Shown here: piece by piece, positions 17,694 to 25,983 of the stretch
Layout of the letters: each line of letters begins with the position of its first letter
Numbering within the stretch: position 1 is the first letter of the stretch
Assembly (NCBI GenBank): GCA_947455725.1
Contig: CANGPL010000009.1
Span: 1-64,000, forward strand
Length of the DNA: 64,000 nt
Reading direction: 5' to 3'
Origin: Hyphomicrobiales bacterium
GTDB lineage: Bacteria; Pseudomonadota; Alphaproteobacteria; Rhizobiales; Beijerinckiaceae
Translations under genes and position numbers: made by a program
Notes under the pieces: generated by a model
The model's database searches: none
What the model was told of the DNA's origin: nothing
The model's input: only the letters and a program-made list of their open reading frames with translations

Positions 17694-20552
17694 ATGACCT
17701 TGATCAAAGAGCTCGATTACGGCACCCCGATCCGCGTATCCGAACAGATGGTAACGCTCACCATCGATGGCGCGTCGATCACCGTTCCTGCCGGTACGTC
17801 TGTGATGGCTGCTGCGATGAAGGCCGGAACCGCCATCCCTAAACTCTGCGCTACCGATAGTCTCGAACCTTTCGGCTCCTGCCGCATGTGCCTGGTCGAA
17901 ATTGAAGGACGACGCGGTACGCCCGCCTCCTGCACCACGCTTGTCGAGCCGGGCATGGTGGTTAAAACCCAGTCGGACAATCTCCACAAGCTCCGCAAGG
18001 GCGTGATGGAACTCTACATCTCCGACCATCCACTCGATTGCCTCACTTGCTCAGCAAATGGCGATTGCGAATTACAAGATATGGCAGGCGTCGTCGGCTT
18101 GCGCGAAGTGCGTTATGGCAAGGATGTAGCCAATCACTTCGAGACAACATCGCCGCTTTCGCTCCTAAAAGACGAGTCAAACCCTTATTTTACCTATGAC
18201 CCGGCGAAATGCATCGTCTGCAACCGCTGCGTCCGCGCCTGTGAGGAAGTGCAAGGCACATTTGCACTCACCATTGAAGGCCGTGGCTTTGATAGCCGCG
18301 TCTCAGCGGGTGGCGTGAGCTTCCTTGAATCGGACTGCGTCTCTTGCGGAGCCTGCGTGCAAGCCTGCCCGACGGCGACCCTGATGGAAAACACCGTCAT
18401 AGCCAAAGGTCAGCCCGAACATTCCGCCGTCACCACCTGCGCTTATTGTGGCGTCGGCTGCTCATTCAAAGCCGAAATGCAGGGCGACGAAGTCATCCGC
18501 ATGGTGCCTTACAAAGAAGGCAAAGCGAATGAAGGCCATTCTTGCGTTAAGGGTCGTTTTGCATGGGGCTATGCCACGCACACGGATCGCATTACCAAGC
18601 CGATGATCCGCAAGAAGATCACCGACGAATGGCGTGAAGTCTCGTGGGACGAAGCGATTGGCTATGCGGCAAGCGAGTTCAAGCGCATTCAGAAAACCTA
18701 TGGCAAGGATGCGGTCGGTGCTATCACCTCTTCGCGCTGCACCAATGAAGAAGTCTTTTTGGTCCAAAAACTCGTGCGTGCGGCCTTCGGGAACAACAAT
18801 GTCGACACCTGCGCCCGTGTTTGCCATTCACCAACGGGATATGGTCTTTCAAAAACCTTCGGTACGTCTGCTGGAACCCAAGACTTTAAATCCGTCGCTA
18901 AAGCCGATGTCGTGCTTGTGATTGGTGCCAACCCTACGGACGGACACCCAGTCTTTGCCTCACGCCTCAAAAAGCGTCTGCGCGCGGGTGCAAAATTGAT
19001 CGTGGCCGATCCACGCCGGATCGATCTTGTTAAGTCACCGCATATCAAAGCCGAACATCACCTTGCCCTTCTACCGGGCACGAATGTCGCGCTTCTGGAT
19101 AGTCTTGCGCATGTTGTCGTCACCGAAGGTCTCGTCAACGAAACCTTTGTGCGCGAACGCTGCGAATGGCAGGATTTTGAAGTGTGGGCGCGGTTTGTTG
19201 CTGAAGAGCGCAACTCGCCAGAAGCAATGGAAGCTTTTACGGGCGTTCCCGCCGATGAAGTACGCAAGGCGGCACGCCTTTACGCCAAAGGCGGCAATGC
19301 CGCGATTTACTATGGCTTAGGTGTTACCGAGCATAGCCAAGGCTCTACAACCGTTATGGCCATGGCGAACCTCGCAATGGCAACGGGTAATATTGGACGT
19401 GACGGCGTGGGCGTTAACCCGCTGCGTGGTCAGAACAATGTGCAAGGCTCGTGCGACATGGGATCCTTCCCGCACGAATTCTCGGGCTATCGCCACGTGA
19501 GCGATGACTCGACGCGGGAAATGTTCCAATCGCTCTGGGGTGTTGAGCTTTCCAATGAACAAGGCTTGCGCATTCCGAATATGCTTGATGAAGCCGTCGA
19601 TGGCGGCTTCAAAGGCATCTATATTCAAGGCGAGGATATTGCCCAATCGGACCCTAACACGCATCATGTGACCTCCGGTCTTGAAGCAATGGAATGCGTT
19701 GTCATTCAGGATCTCTTCCTCTGCGAAACAGCAAAATACGCGCATGTGTTTTTGCCGGGTTCGTCATTCCTCGAAAAAGACGGCACCTTCACCAATGCCG
19801 AGCGCCGCATCAGCCGCGTGCGCAAGGTTATGGAGCCGAAATCCGGCAAGGCCGAATGGCAGATCACGATGGATCTCGCCAAAGCACTCGGCTACGAGAT
19901 GCATTATAAACACCCGTCGGAAATCATGGACGAGATTGCGGCCCTCACTCCGACATTCCAAAATGTCAGCTATGCTAAGCTCAACGAAATGGGCTCAATC
20001 CAATGGCCTTGCAACGACAAAGCTCCTGAAGGCACGCCGATCATGCATGTCGACCGCTTTGTCCGCGGCAAAGGCAAATTTATGATCACCGATTACGTGC
20101 CAACCGAAGAACGGACCGGACCACGATTCCCGCTATTGCTCACCACCGGACGTATTCTCTCGCAATACAATGTCGGCGCGCAAACCCGACGCACGGAAAA
20201 CAATGTATGGCACAATGAAGACGTACTCGAAATTCACCCGTTTGACGCCGAGCAACGCGGCATTACATCCGGTGATCTCGTAATGCTGGCGAGCCGAGCC
20301 GGCGATATCGCCCTACGTGCCGAGATTTCGGAGCGCATGCAACCGGGTGTGGTATACACCACCTTCCACCATGCCAAGACCGGCGCGAATGTGATTACGA
20401 CAGACAATTCCGACTGGGCCACCAATTGCCCGGAATATAAAGTTACGGCCGTCGAAGTACGTCGCACCAACCATTATTCGGATTGGCAGGAAAAGAATAA
20501 CCGCGAAGAGATCGAGTTGAAGCGCATCGCCACTTCGATCGCGGCAGAATAA
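17694..20552 (+). CDS. fdsA: NAD-dependent formate dehydrogenase, alpha (molybdenum) subunit
   Basis: The catalytic subunit, oxidising formate to CO2 at a bis-MGD molybdenum (or tungsten) centre in the cytosol. In order: an N-terminal [2Fe-2S] domain (FGSCRMCLVEIEG); a NuoG-type His/Cys cluster (DHPLDCLTCSANGDCELQ); two [4Fe-4S] clusters (CIVCNRCVRACEE, CVSCGACVQACP); the proximal cluster CAYCGVGC from Cys249; and the active-site Cys377-His378 in RVCHSPT, a cysteine enzyme rather than a selenoenzyme. The C-terminal molydopterin dinucleotide domain starts near LLTTGRILSQYN. 952 residues, typical of FdsA. Confidence 0.97.
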   Translation: MTLIKELDYGTPIRVSEQMVTLTIDGASITVPAGTSVMAAAMKAGTAIPKLCATDSLEPFGSCRMCLVEIEGRRGTPASCTTLVEPGMVVKTQSDNLHKLRKGVMELYISDHPLDCLTCSANGDCELQDMAGVVGLREVRYGKDVANHFETTSPLSLLKDESNPYFTYDPAKCIVCNRCVRACEEVQGTFALTIEGRGFDSRVSAGGVSFLESDCVSCGACVQACPTATLMENTVIAKGQPEHSAVTTCAYCGVGCSFKAEMQGDEVIRMVPYKEGKANEGHSCVKGRFAWGYATHTDRITKPMIRKKITDEWREVSWDEAIGYAASEFKRIQKTYGKDAVGAITSSRCTNEEVFLVQKLVRAAFGNNNVDTCARVCHSPTGYGLSKTFGTSAGTQDFKSVAKADVVLVIGANPTDGHPVFASRLKKRLRAGAKLIVADPRRIDLVKSPHIKAEHHLALLPGTNVALLDSLAHVVVTEGLVNETFVRERCEWQDFEVWARFVAEERNSPEAMEAFTGVPADEVRKAARLYAKGGNAAIYYGLGVTEHSQGSTTVMAMANLAMATGNIGRDGVGVNPLRGQNNVQGSCDMGSFPHEFSGYRHVSDDSTREMFQSLWGVELSNEQGLRIPNMLDEAVDGGFKGIYIQGEDIAQSDPNTHHVTSGLEAMECVVIQDLFLCETAKYAHVFLPGSSFLEKDGTFTNAERRISRVRKVMEPKSGKAEWQITMDLAKALGYEMHYKHPSEIMDEIAALTPTFQNVSYAKLNEMGSIQWPCNDKAPEGTPIMHVDRFVRGKGKFMITDYVPTEERTGPRFPLLLTTGRILSQYNVGAQTRRTENNVWHNEDVLEIHPFDAEQRGITSGDLVMLASRAGDIALRAEISERMQPGVVYTTFHHAKTGANVITTDNSDWATNCPEYKVTAVEVRRTNHYSDWQEKNNREEIELKRIATSIAAE

Positions 20553-20559
20553 GCGAGGC

Positions 20560-21381
20560 GTGGTGACAACGGGATCGCGCGAGCTGCGTGCCGACACCGT
20601 TACCTTTGGCACATCCAAGGTGACGCAAGGCACGCGTGCGGTTCCCGTCGAAATGCCAATTGAGATCGTCTACGGCACCATCCCCTATGCCGTGATGATG
20701 GTGACACCCGACAATGTCGAAGATTTTGTTTATGGCTTTAGCCTAACCGAAGGTGTGATCGCGTCAAGAAGTGACATTCGCGACTTAAAAGTAGAGCCGC
20801 ACCCTAAAGGACTGCGCGCCCTAATTGATCTCGTGCCCGAGCGGCTCTCAACGCATCTCTCCCGACAACGTGCAATGACCGGACGCACTGGCTGCGGCGT
20901 ATGCGGGATCGATGATATCAACGCCCTCCCCGAAGCCTCAGCAAAGGTTACCAAAGGCCCCGAGATCGATCACTCGGCAATCAATCATGCCATTCAAGAT
21001 CTCAGCACACATCAGCCACTCAATAATATCACTCGAGCGGTCCACGCTGCGGCCTGGTGTGACCTCAATGGTAATGTTTTAATCACACGCGAGGACGTCG
21101 GCCGCCATAATGCGCTCGATAAGTTGATCGGCGTCATGCTACAGCAAGCCATTAATCCACTTTCTGGCTTTATACTGATTACCAGCCGCTGTTCTTATGA
21201 AATGATTGAGAAGACGGCGGCCTTCGGCGCATCAACGGTTGTCGCCATATCAGCGCCAACCAGCCTTGCTATTGAGCGGGCGGAAGCGCTCGGCATTACC
21301 CTTTACGCCATCGCCCGCGCTGACAGCGCGACACAATTCTCAGGCTTTCAGCCTGACTACCTTTTGGAGAAATGCGCATGA
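20560..21381 (+). CDS. fdhD: Formate dehydrogenase sulfurtransferase
   Basis: FdhD (FdsC) takes sulfur from a cysteine desulfurase and places it on the Mo-bis-MGD cofactor, which formate dehydrogenase needs for activity. The C-x2-C of the flexible loop is seen in GRTGCGVCGIDD, with EDVGRHNALDKLIG and ILITSRCSYEMIEK from the conserved core. 273 residues from a GTG at 20560; a second GTG at 20563 is equally possible, with GCGAGG upstream. It lies between fdsA and fdsD, as is usual in fdsGBACD operons. Confidence 0.94.
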   Translation: MVTTGSRELRADTVTFGTSKVTQGTRAVPVEMPIEIVYGTIPYAVMMVTPDNVEDFVYGFSLTEGVIASRSDIRDLKVEPHPKGLRALIDLVPERLSTHLSRQRAMTGRTGCGVCGIDDINALPEASAKVTKGPEIDHSAINHAIQDLSTHQPLNNITRAVHAAAWCDLNGNVLITREDVGRHNALDKLIGVMLQQAINPLSGFILITSRCSYEMIEKTAAFGASTVVAISAPTSLAIERAEALGITLYAIARADSATQFSGFQPDYLLEKCA

Positions 21382-21614
21382 ATGATGTCGCCCATGAAAC
21401 GATCACAGGCCCGCGAAAACTCGTAAAAATGGCCAATCAAATCGGTGACTTTTTTAAAAGTTACCCAGAAGAAACGGCGATAGAAGGCATCCGAGACCAC
21501 ATCGCAAAATTCTGGAACAAGAAAATGCAGCATGAACTGTTTGGATTCATGGATAGCGAAAAAGAGACCGGCCTCTCAGCGCTGGTTGAAAAGGCGGTCA
21601 CCAAGCTTCGCTAA
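21378..21614 (+). CDS. fdsD: NAD-dependent formate dehydrogenase, delta subunit
   Basis: A small helical subunit (about 78 residues) of the Fds complex. LVKMANQIGDFF and VRDHI-like segment GIRDHIAKFWNKKM are typical of FdsD. The homologue in Rhodobacter and Cupriavidus fds operons has no cofactor and is thought to help assembly or stability. I use the ATG at 21378, which overlaps the fdhD stop (ATGA) with TTGGAGA upstream; the ATG at 21372 is the alternative. Last gene of the operon. Its stop overlaps the end of the convergent HPP pseudogene. Confidence 0.93.
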   Translation: MNDVAHETITGPRKLVKMANQIGDFFKSYPEETAIEGIRDHIAKFWNKKMQHELFGFMDSEKETGLSALVEKAVTKLR

Positions 21615-22153
21615 GTGTTCACCTTCGCCTCCACAAAACGACGCGTAACGCGATGATAAACGACCGCAAATACAACGAGCGTAAGTGACGAAACGAGTAC
21701 TGGACTAAAGATATAACTAAACCCTAATTACTTGATGGGTGGACCAGATAAAATTGCCGGTAATACAACGGCACCGCCCGGCGGATGAAGAGATCGGGTT
21801 AACACCATCCCAATAACCGCCCCAAACATACCGATTGCCGCTGCTGCCTCCGGCAGGGCAATCCATTTGGCACAGACGACGCCAACGCATGCGCTGATGA
21901 GGTTACCAATTACCACGTTCCAAGGTTGCCCAAGCGGGCTTTGCGGCAAACAAAACACAATAACGGCAGATGCACCCATCGGTGCGCTCAATAGAACGGC
22001 TGCCTCAAAACTATGCGCCGCCAACACATCAATCGGCACGATGAGCGCAATACCCATCAATGCTCCGCCTGCCGCGACATATTGCACTTTATGGTCCGTC
22101 TTAGACCGCGAAAAACCTAATTTATGAAGCAACGGACCCATGAACGTTCCCAA
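21611..22153 (-). pseudogene. HPP-family membrane protein interrupted by an in-frame stop
   Basis: From the N-terminal side the frame encodes a multi-helix HPP protein: a glycine-rich first helix, LLSAPMGASAVIVFCLPQSP, and the name motif TRSLHPPGGAVVLPAIL. It then meets TAA at 21728-21730. The same frame continues after that codon as LGFSYIFSPVLVSSLTLVV and ends at TAG (21611-21613), which is just how HPP proteins finish their last helix. A single nonsense codon therefore splits an otherwise intact gene. HPP proteins of this type have been linked to nitrite transport, and the role here is unknown. A sequencing error is the main alternative. Confidence 0.75.
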
Positions 22154-22362
22154 CCGGGCTTATTAGCAAAAGTCGAAGTCAAAAAAGCGACGGAATATCT
22201 TTAATTCCCGTTAAGTATACCTAAGATTGTATATTTTCCAACGAGTACCATTTAAAATTGCATCATTTTTCAAAAGCCGTTGTTTAACGTCTGCTCATAC
22301 ATCTGGTCCGGCTCAACTCAGAAGAGTTTTGCTAATTTTATTCAACCAGAAGGTATATAGTT

Positions 22363-23562
22363 ATGACAATTACGCTCTCAGCCGGCATGCGCGGCGCTCT
22401 TTCAACCCTCCAAAGCAACCAGCAATTGGTTCAGCAAGCCCAGCTCCGCCTCGCGACCGGTAAACGCGTCAGTTCCGCGCTTGACAATCCGAGCAGCTAT
22501 TTCCGTGCTCAAAACCTGACAAGCCGTGCAAATGACTTGCAAAATCTCATGGATGACATGACGCAAGCCTCATCTGTGATGCAGGCAACGAGTAAAGGGC
22601 TAGATTCCGTTAAGTCGCTGATCGATGCCGCTAAGGGTCTTGTTGGTAAAGCGAGCCAGTCCGGTCAGAACAACACGTTGACCGGGACGTTAACCACCGC
22701 GCTCAAATCAACCGACTTAGTTGCAGGTACTGCCGGTGCAGGCATTGTCGGTATGACCAGCGGCAAAAAACTCAGCCTTGCAGTTGATGGAGGTACGGCG
22801 GTTGACGTGATTACCCTTTCGGCAACGTCTACCGTTCAGGACGTTATCGACGGTATTAATACCAACACAACCCTAAATCCAAAGGGTAACGGAACGGCGA
22901 TTAAAGCTTCTCTTGTTGGCGGTAACCTGCAGATTACATCCACATCTGGTAAAACCGTGAGCCTCAGTTCCGATGATTCCGATGCCAGTCTTCAGCTCCT
23001 TTTGGGAGCCAAGACGAATGAAGGGAATGCGGTTGCAGCTGCAGGAACAAATTTCATCGATACGACCCGTAAATCAATTTCGTCACAATTCGACGATATT
23101 TTGAAACAGATCGACCAAACCATCCAAGACTCCAGCTATGGTGGTATTAACTTGCTGCAAGGTCAGGATCTGAAGGTGACCTTTAACGAAACCGGAACCA
23201 GCTCGATTACGGTATCCAGCGTTAACTACACTGCAAATGGTGAACTAGGTATTGCCAATTCAACACACAGCTTCATCAGCAATGATGACGTGGATGTCGC
23301 ATCGGCCAATCTGAAACGCGCTTCGGATAAAATTGCAGCGCAGTCGGCTGTCTTTGCCGCGAACCAAACGGTTATTCAAAACCGCTCGACCTTCACAAAA
23401 AGCTTAGTCGACACCCTCAATGCAGGTTCAGACAGCCTGACCGCTGCCGATCAGAACCAAGAATCCGCCAACTTGCTAGCACTCAACACGCAACAGCAAT
23501 TGGCGCAGTCCACGCTTTCGCTTGCCTCGCAGGCAAACGCAGCGATCACGCGTCTCTTCTAA
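22363..23562 (+). CDS. fliC: Flagellin
   Basis: The filament subunit, exported through the flagellar type III system. The N-terminal D0/D1 coiled coil runs from about residue 5 to 110 (LSAGMRGALSTLQSNQQLVQ, RLATGKRVSSALDNP). A variable middle follows, and the C-terminal D0/D1 helices end in LSLASQANAAITRLF. The 399-residue length is moderate for alphaproteobacterial flagellin. AGAAGG (22348-22353) lies 9 bases before the ATG. The roughly 200-base leader is AT-rich, and FlbT is known to act on flagellin mRNA leaders in related bacteria. A terminator hairpin follows the gene. Confidence 0.9.
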   Translation: MTITLSAGMRGALSTLQSNQQLVQQAQLRLATGKRVSSALDNPSSYFRAQNLTSRANDLQNLMDDMTQASSVMQATSKGLDSVKSLIDAAKGLVGKASQSGQNNTLTGTLTTALKSTDLVAGTAGAGIVGMTSGKKLSLAVDGGTAVDVITLSATSTVQDVIDGINTNTTLNPKGNGTAIKASLVGGNLQITSTSGKTVSLSSDDSDASLQLLLGAKTNEGNAVAAAGTNFIDTTRKSISSQFDDILKQIDQTIQDSSYGGINLLQGQDLKVTFNETGTSSITVSSVNYTANGELGIANSTHSFISNDDVDVASANLKRASDKIAAQSAVFAANQTVIQNRSTFTKSLVDTLNAGSDSLTAADQNQESANLLALNTQQQLAQSTLSLASQANAAITRLF

Positions 23563-23634
23563 TTCGTAAGATATCGCTTTTATATATTACGCAACGGAAG
23601 ATTCATTATTCTTTAAATCGTTTCTTCCACACTG

Positions 23635-23667
23635 AAGGGGTCCAGAGAAATCAGGACCCCTTTATTG
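23635..23667 (+). terminator. Intrinsic terminator after flagellin
   Basis: AAGGGGTCC (23635-23643) pairs perfectly with GGACCCCTT (23654-23662) around a 10-base loop, followed by the T-rich TTATTGTT. It should end the flagellin transcript. It also shows that the upstream TTG at 23665 is not a sensible flbT start. Confidence 0.85.
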
Positions 23668-23688
23668 TTAACCTCAAAGGATCTGGCT

Positions 23689-24129
23689 TTGGCACTCAAA
23701 GTTGAATTAAAGCCCAACGAAAAGATCGTTGTCGGATCCGTCGTTATCCGCAATGGCGACACCCGAGCACGCCTCGTCATCGAAGGTGATGCAGCTATTT
23801 TACGTGAACGCGATATTATCGGCGCATCAGAGGCTGAGAGCCCAGCAAAACGGATCTATTTCGTATTGCAATTGATGTATCTCGATAAAGACGTCGTTGC
23901 CCATAAAAATGCATTCATTGAATTGATCGACGCATTCATGCAGGCCGTCCCAAGCGCTTGGCCCATCATATCAAAAATTACAGATCACGTTATTTCCGGT
24001 GATATTTATCGTGCCATCAAAACAACTCGCACTTTGATCGAATATGAAGAGGAACTTTTGAAACATGAATTACGCGATGAATGCATATCAAAAGACGGCA
24101 CAAACGGGACGGAGCCAAAGGCAGCTTGA
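23689..24129 (+). CDS. flbT: Flagellar biosynthesis regulator FlbT
   Basis: FlbT is an alphaproteobacterial regulator that binds flagellin mRNA and couples its stability to hook completion. The start LALKVELKPNEKIVVGSVVI and middle RIYFVLQLMYLDKD with a closing helical region match the family. I choose the TTG at 23689 because AAAGGA (23676-23681) lies 7 bases before it and because the flagellin terminator occupies the region just upstream. About 146 residues. It overlaps flaF by 65 bases. Confidence 0.88.
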   Translation: MALKVELKPNEKIVVGSVVIRNGDTRARLVIEGDAAILRERDIIGASEAESPAKRIYFVLQLMYLDKDVVAHKNAFIELIDAFMQAVPSAWPIISKITDHVISGDIYRAIKTTRTLIEYEEELLKHELRDECISKDGTNGTEPKAA

Positions 24130-24442
24130 AGCTACCCTTTTGATGAAGGCAGCAACACGTCTTAAACGGGTACAGGACAATTGGGATAAAGATCAAAGTG
24201 ATCTTGAGGCTGCTCTAGCCTATAATCGGACGCTATGGACTGTCCTATCCACTGCGGCAACTGAACCCGACTCCCAATTACCTGCCGAGTTGAAAAGAAA
24301 TATCGCTCTAATCACAATCTTTATCTTTAATCGTTCACTCGATATCCAAATTGATCCAAAAGCTACCGACCTAGACGCCCTAATCGATATCAACCGATCA
24401 ATTGCACAAGGACTTTCGGTTGAGCCTGCCGAGGCGGCTTAA
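24065..24442 (+). CDS. flaF: Flagellar biosynthesis regulator FlaF
   Basis: FlaF works with FlbT and, in Caulobacter and Brucella, promotes flagellin translation or export. The N-terminal motif AYQKTAQTGRSQRQLEATLLMKA is diagnostic, followed by LWTVLSTAATEPDSQLP and the ISLFIF-like helix LITIFIFNRSLDI. 125 residues. The start at 24065 gives the complete family N-terminus, so the 65-base overlap with flbT is probably real. Its 3' end overlaps the 3' end of flgL by 4 bases on the other strand. Confidence 0.88.
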   Translation: MNYAMNAYQKTAQTGRSQRQLEATLLMKAATRLKRVQDNWDKDQSDLEAALAYNRTLWTVLSTAATEPDSQLPAELKRNIALITIFIFNRSLDIQIDPKATDLDALIDINRSIAQGLSVEPAEAA

Positions 24443-25971
24443 AGATAATCGGCAAGCGACATCTTCATCAATTTTGATGTAACTTGATAGGCTACCTGCA
24501 ATTGTGTTTGCAGGGCAGACAATTCCGCTGCAGCCTGTTCTGGAGTTACACTCGTTTTTGAATCAAAAGCCTGTTGTAAAACAGCTTTATAAGCAGCCTG
24601 ATTACTACTTTCTAATTTCACGGTACTTTGAACCGAACTCAGTGACGCACTAATTGATTGTAAGTCCGTGCTACAAGCAGTAACCTGAGCACCTGATCGC
24701 GATACCAAATCCGTAAACTGCAAATTAGCTAATGTTTCATCCGTAGTGGATGGTGTAATTACCGTTGCTGCAGCCAATGCTGCTAGGGTCTCTACGAATC
24801 CTTTTTCATTGCCCCTAACGCCAGTACCAATCCTCATACCGTCCGCGATAAACACCGAAATATCTTGCCGCGGATCACCGCCAGAATTAGCATCCGTTCC
24901 ACTATACCAACTAATCGTTCTAGCCGCATTGGCCGTTGCATCCGTTGAAAATCCAGTTGCCGAGCTTAACGTGCCATCAGAGCCAGGAATAATTCGCTGC
25001 GGGGGGCTACCAGACGACGCAGTGAAAAAATCCGTCGCCTGTCGCTGTGCCGACGCGTTAAATAGCTGAACATTGGCAACTTGCTTGAGCGACGTTGTCA
25101 GTGCTGATTGAAAATTCGTCGCCGTATCTGCAGCCGTAGCGCCCAGCGCAAATGTACCCATCCCATTCGCGGTACCAGCCGTCATAACCAGCGGCGTTAT
25201 CGTTCCGTCCGGTAGGGCCAAAGTAATCGTAACACTTTCACCTGAATTTGGTATGCCTGACGAAAAATCAGCCGTCATAGTTGCAGGCGAAGACGTTGAT
25301 AAAGTAGCCGAGCCCTTTGAAAATGTCGATGATGTGCTCTTAATCGACATCCCAAACGGAAATTCCGCTGCGGGCGATGTGAGTGTCACTTGTGGCCCAT
25401 TGCCCACAATACCCATTCTTCCCAGACCATCAGAACCGAGATCCGCGGATTGGCGCTCGGTGATAAGCTTGCCTAATCCATCCTGACCGGTCGATGCATC
25501 ACCATTTAAAATTGACGTGAGGTCTAAAGCGGGAGCAGATGATGTATTGGCACCACCAAAAATGTAACCATTAATACCGCGCGTATTCACATAATCAAGG
25601 GCGGACGTTAAAACAGATTTAAGTTGAGATTGCCGAGAGGCACGCCCCGCCGGATCGCTCACATTAATAGCTGCAAGAGGACCGTTTCTGGTAGCCTTAG
25701 CTGCATCCGAAAGCGAAGTAATGGCATTAATGGATGTCGTTAAATCGGCATTAACAGAAATATTTGAGTTTGCGAATATATCGGATGAGCTAAGCTGAGA
25801 CTGAAGATCAAGCACCTCGAAAACAGAATTACCTAAACCTGAATTTGTTGTTGAAATTTTGCCTGTCGCAAGCTGTGCTGACTTTGAATTCAGGTCATCA
25901 TGTATTTTCGTCAAAGTTTGCGAGATCCAGCCCGACCATGCGTTTCCAATCCCTGCGCCCGAAATGCTCAT
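24439..25971 (-). CDS. flgL: Flagellar hook-filament junction protein FlgL
   Basis: A flagellin-related junction protein. The N-terminal helix has ISQTLTKIHDDLNSKSAQLATGK, the flagellin-like motif, and the gene follows flgE-flgK in the order usual for the hook-associated set. The C-terminal region ends in a D0-type helix (LQTQLQVAYQVTSKLMKMSLADYL). The 510-residue length is longer than enterobacterial FlgL, with a Ser/Thr/Gly-rich centre, as in other alphaproteobacteria. It starts 12 bases after flgK. Naming rests on order and N-terminal motif; a second flagellin is less likely. Confidence 0.85.
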   Translation of the reverse strand: MSISGAGIGNAWSGWISQTLTKIHDDLNSKSAQLATGKISTTNSGLGNSVFEVLDLQSQLSSSDIFANSNISVNADLTTSINAITSLSDAAKATRNGPLAAINVSDPAGRASRQSQLKSVLTSALDYVNTRGINGYIFGGANTSSAPALDLTSILNGDASTGQDGLGKLITERQSADLGSDGLGRMGIVGNGPQVTLTSPAAEFPFGMSIKSTSSTFSKGSATLSTSSPATMTADFSSGIPNSGESVTITLALPDGTITPLVMTAGTANGMGTFALGATAADTATNFQSALTTSLKQVANVQLFNASAQRQATDFFTASSGSPPQRIIPGSDGTLSSATGFSTDATANAARTISWYSGTDANSGGDPRQDISVFIADGMRIGTGVRGNEKGFVETLAALAAATVITPSTTDETLANLQFTDLVSRSGAQVTACSTDLQSISASLSSVQSTVKLESSNQAAYKAVLQQAFDSKTSVTPEQAAAELSALQTQLQVAYQVTSKLMKMSLADYL

Positions 25972-25983
25972 ATACTTACTCCG

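Noticed and set aside
22201-22214. TTAA-N6-TTAA upstream of flagellin as a CtrA site
   Set aside because: The CtrA consensus has a 7-base spacer; here it is 6 and the region is AT-rich, so chance is likely.
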